Below are positions 7,107 to 13,089 of a DNA stretch of 16,028 bases, in pieces. The DNA comes from an uncultured Clostridia bacterium. Its GTDB lineage: Bacteria > Bacillota > Clostridia > Oscillospirales > Ruminococcaceae. Within the stretch, counting starts at the first letter, position 1; each line of letters opens with the position of its first letter. Location of the stretch: contig CALERQ010000065.1 of NCBI GenBank assembly GCA_937907305.1, positions 1-16,028 of the forward strand, read 5' to 3'. A model generated the notes under the pieces. That model did no database searches. It was not told the origin of the DNA and was given only the letters and a program-made list of their open reading frames with translations. Made by a program: the position numbers and the translations under genes.

Positions 7107-9380
7107 ATGTACCCAACCGAGAGAAAACGCTATATCATCCTGGGCGCTGCCGTCGGCGCCGTTTTTCTGTTTTTTGTGGTGGTGATGATGCTGACCCAGC
7201 TGCGGGATGGCGAGGAGTACGCCCATCAAGCGGCCCAGGGCATCTCCATCACCCAGCAGACCTCCGCGGCCCGCGGGGAGATCGTGGATGCCACCGGAAA
7301 GGCCTTTACCGGTAATACCACCATCTGCAATATTACTATTGATAGTAACTATTTTACCGAGCAGGAGCTCAATCCTCTGCTGCTTACCCTTACCGCTTTG
7401 TGCCGGGATTACGGATGTGAGTGGCGGGATGAGCTGCCCATCAGTACGGAAGCGCCCTATACCTTTACCGGGGAGGAAGCCGCCCTGCGGGCTTTGCGCA
7501 GTAAGCTGCAATTAAGCGAGGCTGCCACCCCGGAGGATGCCCTGTACTGGCTGCGGGAGCTCTATAACCTGAATGACTACACCGATACCGATGTACTGGA
7601 CCGGCTGCGCAGCCGCAATAAGATAGAGGATCTGAGCGATGCCGAGGCGCTGGATTGGCTGCGAAACTACCGCAAGACCCCCGACGCCACCGATGAGGAG
7701 CTTATCTCCTCCCTGCGGACACAGTACCGCATGTACCGCTACACCCAGGAGGAGCAGCGGCTGCTGGCGGGGATCCGCTATACCATGACGCAATCGGAGT
7801 TTTCCAGCTACAATCCCTATACCTTTGCCACCGATATCAGCGATGCGCTGCTGGCCGCCGTAAAGGAAAGCAGCAGCCGCCTGCCGGGGGTGGATGGCGT
7901 TACCGTCCCGGTGCGCACCTACCTGACCGGCAGCCTGGCTTCCCATGTGCTGGGGGTCACCGGTTCCATCAGCAGCGAGGAATACAACAAGCTGAAGGAA
8001 GCGGAAAAGACCTATTCCCTCTCCAATCCCTCCGGCTATCGCATCAGTGATACGCTGGGTAAAAGCGGCATTGAACGGGTGATGGAGGATGAGCTGCGCG
8101 GGCAGAACGGCCTGCGCACTGTGGTGCAGGATCAGGAGGGCAATGTCATCCGGGTGGAGGAAACGGTGGAAGCCGTTCCCGGACACACCGTGCAGCTTAC
8201 CCTGGTGCAAAGCGTGCAGGCTGCCGCCCAAAAGGCTCTGGCCGACCGCATCAGCTACCTGAACAACAATGCCCCCGCCACCCGCGGTAAGGAAGCTGAA
8301 GCGGGCGCCGTGGTGGCTATCGATGTAAAAACCGGCGGCGTTATTGCTATGGCCAGCTACCCGGATTACAGCCTGGAGGAATACTACCAAACCTACTCCG
8401 AGATGGTGCAGCAGAGCCCTTCCCCGCTGCTGAACCGGGCGACGCAGGGCCTGTATACCGTGGGCAGTACCTATAAGCCCGCTGTTTCGCTGGCGGCGCT
8501 GGATACCGGTACCGTAACGGCCGCCGACCGCATCAGCTGCACCGGCCGCTACACCTACTACCGGGATTATCAGCCCGTCTGCGAGGGCGTACACGGCCCC
8601 ATCAATGTCATTGACGCACTGCGTGTTTCCTGCAATATCTTTTTCTACGATATGGGCCGCCGCATGGGCATCGAGACCATCAATGAGTACAGCTATTCAT
8701 TGGGGCTGGGCCATGCCACCGGCATCGAGATCCCTGAGCTGGCGGGCCAGCTTTCCTCCCCGGAGACCCGCGCGGCCATCGGCGAGGACTGGTACGACAG
8801 CTACGATCTGCAATCCGCCATCGGCCAGCTGGATAACCAGTTCACCATATTGCAGATGGCCAGCTACACCGCCACCCTGGCCAGCCGCGGCCAGCGCATG
8901 CAGGTCCATCTGGTGGATAAAATATGGGACTACAATATGCAGAATGTGCTGTACGAGGCGCAGCCCACCGTGGTGGAGACCATCGAAGCCGATGACAGCA
9001 CCTGGGCGGCGATCCAGGAGGGTATGACCCGCAGCTGCTACAATGATAATTACGGCCGCGGCACCAGCTTTGGCGCCTGGGGCAATACCCGGGGCAAAAC
9101 CTGGAGCATGTACGGCGTGGATATCGTGGTGGCGGGCAAGACCGGTTCCCCGCAGCGCGGCGATGGCCTGGTCAATTCCTGCTTTATCTGCTATGCCCCT
9201 GCCGATGATCCCCAGATCGCCGTGGCGGTCATCATCGAAAAGGGCTACGAGGGCGACCGTGCCGCGCCCGTTGCCAAGGCCGTACTGGAGGAGTACTTCT
9301 TCGGCGAGGACGGCATTTATCACCAGAACAAGCTGGACTACCTGGCCCGGCAAAGCGCCAGCCAGAGTGAGGCTGAATAA
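7107..9380 (+). CDS. mrdA: Class B penicillin-binding protein 2 (elongasome transpeptidase)
   Basis: This membrane-anchored D,D-transpeptidase crosslinks lateral wall peptidoglycan. Residues 10-31 form the single membrane anchor; the dimerisation domain begins at ARGEIVDATG (55-64). The catalytic motifs are intact: STYK with Ser454, SCN (508-510) and KTG (678-680). At 757 residues it is longer than the roughly 600-700 usual for PBP2. Part of the excess is a run of five units with the pattern [L/I]xxLR every 18-19 residues (127-217). The ATG follows AAAGGAG (7094-7100). It is the last gene of the operon, closed by the terminator at 9393-9430. No rodA follows, although the RodA glycosyltransferase is its known partner, so rodA must be elsewhere. 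Confidence 0.95.
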   Translation: MYPTERKRYIILGAAVGAVFLFFVVVMMLTQLRDGEEYAHQAAQGISITQQTSAARGEIVDATGKAFTGNTTICNITIDSNYFTEQELNPLLLTLTALCRDYGCEWRDELPISTEAPYTFTGEEAALRALRSKLQLSEAATPEDALYWLRELYNLNDYTDTDVLDRLRSRNKIEDLSDAEALDWLRNYRKTPDATDEELISSLRTQYRMYRYTQEEQRLLAGIRYTMTQSEFSSYNPYTFATDISDALLAAVKESSSRLPGVDGVTVPVRTYLTGSLASHVLGVTGSISSEEYNKLKEAEKTYSLSNPSGYRISDTLGKSGIERVMEDELRGQNGLRTVVQDQEGNVIRVEETVEAVPGHTVQLTLVQSVQAAAQKALADRISYLNNNAPATRGKEAEAGAVVAIDVKTGGVIAMASYPDYSLEEYYQTYSEMVQQSPSPLLNRATQGLYTVGSTYKPAVSLAALDTGTVTAADRISCTGRYTYYRDYQPVCEGVHGPINVIDALRVSCNIFFYDMGRRMGIETINEYSYSLGLGHATGIEIPELAGQLSSPETRAAIGEDWYDSYDLQSAIGQLDNQFTILQMASYTATLASRGQRMQVHLVDKIWDYNMQNVLYEAQPTVVETIEADDSTWAAIQEGMTRSCYNDNYGRGTSFGAWGNTRGKTWSMYGVDIVVAGKTGSPQRGDGLVNSCFICYAPADDPQIAVAVIIEKGYEGDRAAPVAKAVLEEYFFGEDGIYHQNKLDYLARQSASQSEAE

Positions 9381-9392
9381 ATAAGCTTTTAT

Positions 9393-9430
9393 TCCCCGGC
9401 CCCAGCAGGAGTGCCGGGGAGCTTCTTTTT
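9393..9430 (+). terminator. Rho-independent terminator of the mreBCD-PBP2 operon
   Basis: An 8-bp GC stem, TCCCCGGC (9393-9400) with GCCGGGGA (9413-9420), is followed by a T-rich run (TTCTTTTT, 9423-9430). It starts 12 bases after the PBP2 stop and separates the elongasome genes from the MinD-like gene. Confidence 0.85.
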
Positions 9431-9453
9431 GGATCTGTGCAGGGGGCAGGCTG

Positions 9454-9532
9454 GGGGCCGCAGGCCGCCCGCCGAAGGCGGGCACACGGGCGCAGCCCGT
9501 GTCGGCGGCTCCGCCGCCGGGCCTGCGGCCCC
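9454..9532. repeat. Hairpin-cluster element, copy 5, fully paired four-way junction
   Basis: The outer stem GGGGCCGCAGGCC (9454-9466) pairs perfectly with 9520-9532. Three hairpins fill the inside without one spare base: GCCCGCC-GAA-GGCGGGC (9467-9483), ACACGGGC-GCA-GCCCGTGT (9484-9502) and CGGCGGC-TCC-GCCGCCG (9503-9519). Two loops are GNA and one is TNC, so this copy mixes orientations. The middle hairpin is copy 1's first hairpin with one compensatory pair change. The element lies just after the PBP2 terminator. Confidence 0.85.
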
Positions 9533-9676
9533 GTGCGCAATTTCGCCCTCCCGCCCCCCCCCGCGGCAGCGTGCCCTCATCCCCGCCGTCAGGTGGCGCA
9601 ATTTGACAGGCTGATGCAAGGGAGAGGCCCTTTGTACTGGAACCTGCACAAAATTTAACGGCTGGGCCAGCTTCCC
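9533..9676. other. Rest of the PBP2 to MinD-like gap, no gene seen
   Basis: No convincing coding frame is present. There is a run of nine C (9554-9562) and a direct repeat GCGCAATTT (9535-9543 and 9596-9604). TTGACA at 9603-9608 looks like a -35 box, but no -10 lies 16-18 bases after it. Confidence 0.4.
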
Positions 9677-9677
9677 T

Positions 9678-9706
9678 TTGCATTTTGGCAGATGATATGA
9701 TAAGAT
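9678..9706 (+). promoter_or_regulatory. Weak candidate promoter for the MinD-like gene and mgsA
   Basis: TTGCAT (9678-9683), 17 bases, then TAAGAT (9701-9706), with an overlapping TATGAT at 9696-9701. The local AT-rich patch stands out from its GC-rich surroundings and lies after the operon terminator, so some promoter is expected here. The leader holds a small hairpin, AAGCTG-TTATG-CAGCTT (9717-9733), followed by ATTTTGTT. Confidence 0.4.
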
Positions 9707-9763
9707 ATTTGTGGTAAAGCTGTTATGCAGCTTATTTTGTTCTGCACGCCAAGGAAAAACCAA

Positions 9764-9770
9764 AAGGAGG
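9764..9770 (+). promoter_or_regulatory. Ribosome binding site fixing a GTG start
   Basis: AAGGAGG lies nine bases before GTG at 9780. It rules out the in-frame GTG at 9711, which has no such site, and the in-frame ATG at 9795, which is too far away (24 bases). Confidence 0.8.
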
Positions 9771-9779
9771 TCGGCCGTC

Positions 9780-10481
9780 GTGCGTAGTATTGTTATGACA
9801 GCCGGCTGCAGCGGCTGCGGTACGGCCGCCGTCACCGCGGCGGTGGCCCGGCAACTGGCCCTGCAGGGCAAAAAAGTGCTGCTGGTGGAAGCCACCGCGG
9901 GCCTGCGGCGGATGAACCGCCTGCTGGAGATCCGGGAGGAAGGCCTGTTTGATCTTTCCGACCTGCTGGAGGGACGGTGCGCACTGGAGAACGCGCTGCT
10001 GCCCACCCGTATTGCCGGCCTGACCCTTTTACAGGGGCCGTCCGCCATCGATTGGGTACCGGAGGCCGCCGATGTGCAGCTGCTGCGGGAGGAGCTGAGC
10101 GGCACCGAGCAGTACGATGTGCTGATGTGGTACTGCCCGCCCGGCGCCGGCGCGCTGCAAAAGGGCCTGCTGCCCGCCGCCGAAACGCTGTTGCTCCTTA
10201 CCGAGGTGACCCCGCAGAGCATAGAAGCCGCCGCTAAGACCGCCGATTGGTGGGCCGGGCAGGGCGTCCGGAATCTGCGCACGGTCTTTAACCGGGTAGG
10301 CCGCCGCCTGCCAAAGGACCTGGGCTATCCCCACCTGGATGCCGTACTGGATGCCATCGGTGCCCGGCTGCTGGGAATGATCCCCGATGGAGCCGACCTG
10401 CCGTACAGCGCCGCCACCGGCAATATTGCCGCCCGCCTGTGCGGAGAAAGCTGCCCGTTGCTGGCCGTTTACCGGCCGTAA
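9780..10481 (+). CDS. MinD/ParA-family protein with destroyed ATP-binding site
   Basis: The 233-residue protein aligns along its length with MinD, the ATPase that recruits the septum inhibitor MinC to the membrane: KKVLLVEATAGLRRMN (31-46), DLSDLLEGRCALENALL (58-74), YDVLMWYCPPGA (112-123) and ARLLGMIPDGADLPYSAATG match MinD segments in order. But the deviant Walker A loop KGGVGKTT has become CSGCGTAA (10-17), losing both lysines and the Mg-binding threonine. The Walker A' VDxD is VEAT (36-39). The switch aspartate of DCPAG is Tyr118. The C-terminal amphipathic membrane helix is absent; the protein ends LAVYRP. ATP-driven membrane cycling is therefore unlikely. The frame is intact with a strong ribosome site, so it is probably expressed. 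No minC or minE is nearby. mgsA follows after 43 bases. Confidence 0.8.
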   Translation: MRSIVMTAGCSGCGTAAVTAAVARQLALQGKKVLLVEATAGLRRMNRLLEIREEGLFDLSDLLEGRCALENALLPTRIAGLTLLQGPSAIDWVPEAADVQLLREELSGTEQYDVLMWYCPPGAGALQKGLLPAAETLLLLTEVTPQSIEAAAKTADWWAGQGVRNLRTVFNRVGRRLPKDLGYPHLDAVLDAIGARLLGMIPDGADLPYSAATGNIAARLCGESCPLLAVYRP

Positions 10482-10524
10482 AATACATCCTGATCTCAAC
10501 ATTGCCAAAGGAGGCATTTGAAGT

Positions 10525-10929
10525 ATGAATATCGCTCTCATCGCTCACGACGCCAAAAAGGAACTGATGGTCCAGTTCTGTATCGCCTATTGCGGCATCC
10601 TCAGCCGCCACAATCTGTGTGCCACCGGCACCACCGGCAAGCTGGTCTCGGAAGCCACCGGTCTCAAGATCACCTGCTTTATGGCCGGCAGCCAGGGCGG
10701 CGATCAGCAGATCTCCTCCCGCATCTCCTGCAATGAGATCGACCTGCTGCTCTATTTCCGCAATCCCATCGGGGCTAAGGCCACCGAGCCGGATGAGGCC
10801 AGCCTGCTGCGCCTGTGCGATGTCTACAATATCCCCTACGCCACCAATATCGCCTCGGCCGAGGCCATGATCCACGCGCTGGAAAACGGCGACCTGGATT
10901 GGCGCGATATCGTCAACCCCAAAAAGTAA
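10525..10929 (+). CDS. mgsA: Methylglyoxal synthase
   Basis: This cytoplasmic enzyme converts dihydroxyacetone phosphate to methylglyoxal and phosphate, a bypass of lower glycolysis under phosphate limitation. At 134 residues it has the usual Firmicute length. Present motifs are IALIAHD (3-9, with His8 and Asp9), the phosphate loop ATGTTGKL (33-40) and GGDQQ (58-62), whose Asp60 is the catalytic base (E. coli Asp71); Asp90 corresponds to E. coli Asp101. Two usual active-site residues differ: Asn80 replaces the Asp of RDPL (E. coli Asp91) and Thr87 replaces the His of PHEPD (E. coli His98). The start follows AAAGGAGG (10507-10514). Its place after the PBP2/min region is the clostridial order; a terminator follows at 10945. 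Confidence 0.93.
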   Translation: MNIALIAHDAKKELMVQFCIAYCGILSRHNLCATGTTGKLVSEATGLKITCFMAGSQGGDQQISSRISCNEIDLLLYFRNPIGAKATEPDEASLLRLCDVYNIPYATNIASAEAMIHALENGDLDWRDIVNPKK

Positions 10930-10944
10930 AAACCGGCTTTTTGC

Positions 10945-10984
10945 TCCCCCGCTCCGCCATGGAACGGGGGATTTCTGCTTTTGG
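10945..10984 (+). terminator. Terminator after mgsA
   Basis: TCCCCCG (10945-10951) pairs with CGGGGGA (10965-10971) and is followed by an interrupted T-run (TTTCTGCTTTT, 10972-10982). It begins 16 bases after the mgsA stop. Confidence 0.65.
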
Positions 10985-10990
10985 CGGGGC

Positions 10991-11078
10991 CGTGGGGCGC
11001 AGCCCCCGGCGGCTTCGCCGCCGCTGCGGCCTTCGGCCGCAGGAACCGCCCTGCGGGCGGTTCGGGCTGCGCCCCGCG
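10991..11078 (-). repeat. Hairpin-cluster element, copy 6
   Basis: The outer stem pairs 10991-11005 with 11064-11078 (15 pairs, one G-T), built on GGGGCGCAGCCC and GGGCTGCGCCCC. The three inner hairpins are CGGCGGC-TTC-GCCGCCG (11007-11023), CTGCGGCC-TTC-GGCCGCAG (11024-11042) and a 9-bp stem GAACCGCCC with a TGC loop (11043-11063). Only base 11006 is unpaired. All loops are TNC on the plus strand, so the element is read on the minus strand. It lies between the mgsA terminator and the hisS promoter. Confidence 0.85.
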
Positions 11079-11116
11079 CCTGCCTCCAACTGGGACTTCC
11101 CTTTTCCCCAAACCTG

Positions 11117-11125
11117 TGCTAAAAT
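11117..11125 (+). promoter_or_regulatory. Extended -10 promoter element of hisS
   Basis: TGCTAAAAT is an extended -10 box (TGn plus TAAAAT, 11120-11125) 54 bases before the hisS start. No good -35 is seen. The surrounding CTGTGCTAAAATAAA matches the aspS promoter core CTGTGCTATAATAAA except at one base, which suggests that the two tRNA-synthetase promoters are related. Confidence 0.5.
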
Positions 11126-11179
11126 AAACCACAGACCGGCGCCATTGCCGCCACTTTACCTAAGGAAGGAAGATCCACT

Positions 11180-12487
11180 ATGGCCATCCTCACCACCCGC
11201 CCCCGCGGCACCAATGATTTTCTCCCCGCCGAAACCCCCCGCTGGCAGTATGTCGAGCGCACTCTGCTTTCCACTGCCGCGCTGTACGGCTACGGCGAGA
11301 TCCGTACCCCCACCTTCGAGCACACCGAGCTGTTCCAGCGCGGGGTAGGCGATACTACCGATGTCGTCAATAAGGAGATGTATACCTTTACCGATAAGGG
11401 CGACCGTTCCATCACTCTGCGCCCGGAAGGCACCGCCGGCATCTGCCGTGCCGCCATCGAAAATGGGCTCCTGGGCGATGCCCTGCCCCTCAAGGTCAGC
11501 TATGTCTTCAGTTGCTTCCGGTACGAGAAGGCCCAGCGCGGCCGCTTCCGCCAGTTCCATCAGTTCGGCGTGGAATGCTACGGCGCCACCCAGCCCGTTA
11601 CCGATGCCGAGGTGATCTCCCTGGCCTGGGAGGGCATGCAGACCCTTGGCCTCAAAGACCTCACCCTTGCCGTCAATTCCATCGGCTGCTCCACCTGCCG
11701 CGCTGAATACCACAAGGCCCTGCGCGCCTACTTTGAGAGCCGTCGGGAGGATCTGTGCGAAACCTGTAAAGAGCGCCTGGAGAAAAACCCCATGCGCATT
11801 TTGGATTGCAAATCCCCCGTTTGCGGCGAAATTGCCAAAGGCGCCCCCCGTGTGCTGGATTATCTCTGCGAGGACTGCCGGAACCACTTTGAGAAAGTGC
11901 AGACCCTCCTGAAGGACGCCGATATCCCCTTCACCGTCGATGCCGGCATTGTCCGCGGATTGGATTACTACACCCGCACCGTCTTTGAGATCTCCATTCC
12001 CGGCTTCCCCGCCCTGTGCGGCGGCGGCCGCTACGGCGGACTCAGCAAGCAGCTGGGCGGCCCGGATGTGGAGGGCATCGGCTTTGCCATGGGCCTGGAG
12101 CGGCTCATCATGGTGATGGAGCAGCAGGGCTGTGACTTCCCCGAACCCCAGCAGTGCGATCTTTACATCGCCTCGATGGGCGAAGCGGCTGCCGAAGAGG
12201 CGTTCCGCCTTACCACCCAGCTCCGCCGGGAGGGCTACGCCGTCCAGTGCGACCTCATGGGCCGCAGCGTCAAGGCTCAGATGAAGTATGCCAATAAGAT
12301 CGGCGCCCTGTATAGCATGGTGCTGGGCGACAGCGAGCTGGAAGCAGGCTCCGCCCAGCTCAAGCAGATGGCCACCGGCACCGCTAAACCCATCTCTCTC
12401 CTGCACTTCCTCCCGGAATTTGAAACCGAGATGCAGAACGGCTGGTTCGCCGCCGCTGCCGAAGCCGCCGAAAATATCGATCACTGA
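11180..12487 (+). CDS. hisS: Histidyl-tRNA synthetase
   Basis: HisRS charges tRNA-His in the cytoplasm. The 435 residues have class II synthetase features in order: TLRPEGTAG (79-87), motif 2 FRYEKAQRGRFRQFHQFG (113-130), the histidine motifs GLDYYTRTVFE (260-270) and GGGRYGG (281-287), motif 3 GIGFAMGLERL (299-309) and the C-terminal anticodon-binding domain (about 325-425). Between motif 2 and the first histidine motif there is a cysteine-rich segment with four pairs, C170/C173, C193/C196, C210/C215 and C230/C233; from memory, clostridial HisRS has a similar segment, possibly metal-binding. The ATG follows AAGGAAGGAAG (11162-11172). It has its own promoter and terminator, and no T-box leader is visible. 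Confidence 0.97.
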   Translation: MAILTTRPRGTNDFLPAETPRWQYVERTLLSTAALYGYGEIRTPTFEHTELFQRGVGDTTDVVNKEMYTFTDKGDRSITLRPEGTAGICRAAIENGLLGDALPLKVSYVFSCFRYEKAQRGRFRQFHQFGVECYGATQPVTDAEVISLAWEGMQTLGLKDLTLAVNSIGCSTCRAEYHKALRAYFESRREDLCETCKERLEKNPMRILDCKSPVCGEIAKGAPRVLDYLCEDCRNHFEKVQTLLKDADIPFTVDAGIVRGLDYYTRTVFEISIPGFPALCGGGRYGGLSKQLGGPDVEGIGFAMGLERLIMVMEQQGCDFPEPQQCDLYIASMGEAAAEEAFRLTTQLRREGYAVQCDLMGRSVKAQMKYANKIGALYSMVLGDSELEAGSAQLKQMATGTAKPISLLHFLPEFETEMQNGWFAAAAEAAENIDH

Positions 12488-12491
12488 AAAC

Positions 12492-12537
12492 AGCCCTCGC
12501 TAAACAGGTACAGTGCCTGCCAGCGAGGGCTTTCTCT
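12492..12537 (+). terminator. Terminator after hisS
   Basis: AGCCCTCGCT (12492-12501) pairs perfectly with AGCGAGGGCT (12522-12531). The loop can form a second small stem (CAGG/CCTG), and a short T-rich run (TTTCTCTT) follows. It begins four bases after the hisS stop. Confidence 0.75.
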
Positions 12538-12614
12538 TGGACTGTTCCGTTGGGCGCAGTTAGGCTTGGCAGCATGACTTTCCGCTGTTGGTTTGCAGCT
12601 ACCCCGTATAAAAT

Positions 12615-12689
12615 GCGCCGCAGGCACCTTATTAGCGTATCTGCGGCGCTGTACGGGCGATGCTTTGCATCGTTCGTATCCAGCCGCAG
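12615..12689 (+). repeat. Structured non-coding segment with two competing pairings
   Basis: GCGCCGCAG (12615-12623) pairs perfectly with CTGCGGCGC (12641-12649). The core CTGCGGC (12641-12647) can instead pair with GCCGCAG (12683-12689), enclosing a 12-bp hairpin (12652-12663 with 12667-12678) that has a TTT loop and two G-T pairs. The G-T pairs are wobble pairs only in a plus-strand RNA. No gene starts right after it. It looks like part of a dispersed repeat or a remnant leader. Confidence 0.5.
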
Positions 12690-12700
12690 CTTAGCGTTAG

Positions 12701-12764
12701 GGGGTCTTGGGGCACAGCCCCAAGTGACTTTTGCCTACTTTTCTTCATAGAAAAGTAGGCCCCC
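12701..12764. repeat. Two-hairpin non-coding repeat, distinct from the hairpin-cluster family
   Basis: CTTGGGGC-ACA-GCCCCAAG (12706-12724) is followed by a perfect 12-bp stem GCCTACTTTTCT (12733-12744) with 12749-12760 around the loop TCAT. GGGG (12701-12704) and CCCC (12761-12764) can close both into one three-way structure. Loops are not of the GNA/TNC kind. From memory, very similar stretches occur at many sites in Faecalibacterium-like genomes; that is recollection, not a search. Confidence 0.55.
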
Positions 12765-12901
12765 GCCGGGTAGGCGTACTTACTCAGCCCTTGCAAAAGA
12801 CTCCGCCCCGCCGGAGGCGACTGCAAATTACTCTTAGTCGGCTTTCACTTCCTTCTGCCAAAGCCAACGGCACTCGTTGCCTTTTCTTTTCGCAAAACCC
12901 T
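12765..12901. other. Remainder of the hisS-aspS gap, no gene seen
   Basis: No convincing gene is present. Weak hairpins occur (CTCCG/CGGAG and CAACG/CGTTG). The low-complexity translations in both directions have no protein-family character. The segment probably continues the repeat-like DNA to its left. Confidence 0.4.
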
Positions 12902-12929
12902 TTGACACCACCGCTATCTGTGCTATAAT
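12902..12929 (+). promoter_or_regulatory. Consensus sigma-A promoter of aspS
   Basis: A perfect TTGACA (12902-12907) and a perfect TATAAT (12924-12929) are separated by 16 bases. This is the best promoter in the window. Transcription should start near 12936, giving an aspS leader of about 154 bases, much longer than the other leaders here. Confidence 0.85.
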
Positions 12930-12996
12930 AAATTGTTAATAAACCAAATCTCCGCTTTCTCGGCAAAAATGGGCGGTCACGCCTCCGCTTTTTGTC

Positions 12997-13018
12997 GGGC
13001 CGCCCTTACGGGCGGCCC
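12997..13018 (+). promoter_or_regulatory. Strong hairpin in the aspS leader
   Basis: GGGCCGCCC (12997-13005) pairs perfectly with GGGCGGCCC (13010-13018) around TTAC. It lies about 60 bases into the predicted leader and 71 bases before the aspS start. No T-run follows, so it is not a standard terminator. No T-box core is visible. It may act on mRNA stability or simply be another intergenic palindrome. Confidence 0.5.
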
Positions 13019-13073
13019 TCCCTTCGCTGCGGCGCGCCCGCCCCACCGTGCAAAGCGCTATTCCCCAAAACAA

Positions 13074-13079
13074 AAGGAG
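13074..13079 (+). promoter_or_regulatory. Ribosome binding site fixing the aspS start
   Basis: AAGGAG lies ten bases before ATG at 13090. An in-frame ATG at 13048 would add 14 residues unlike any AspRS and would put this site inside the coding region, so 13090 is preferred. Confidence 0.85.
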
Positions 13080-13089
13080 TGCAAAATTT

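Noticed and set aside
7512..8594. 360-codon open frame antisense to PBP2, and a similar one at 8697-9683
   Set aside because: Mirrors of the PBP2 reading frame without recognisable domains or start signals.
9454..9532. tRNA-like cloverleaf
   Set aside because: The four-way shape resembles a cloverleaf, but all loops are three bases, there is no seven-base anticodon loop, no TTCGA-type T loop and no acceptor end.
9711..9779. Longer N-terminus of the MinD-like protein from GTG at 9711
   Set aside because: It would lie almost at the predicted transcription start and has no ribosome site, while GTG at 9780 has AAGGAGG at proper spacing. The extra residues do not resemble MinD.
9780..10481. Calling this gene a functional minD, a nitrogenase reductase or a ParA plasmid protein
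   Set aside because: Core motifs and position fit MinD best, but all nucleotide-binding residues are lost. No iron-sulfur cysteine pattern of NifH and no parB neighbour are seen.
10930..11179. T-box riboswitch before hisS (and in the aspS leader, 12936-13089)
   Set aside because: The conserved T-box core (AGGGTGGNACCGCG) is not found in either leader, and no antiterminator/terminator pair is visible.
12733..12760. The 12-bp stem as an intrinsic terminator
   Set aside because: No T-run follows on either strand (CCCCG on plus, AAAAGTC on minus).
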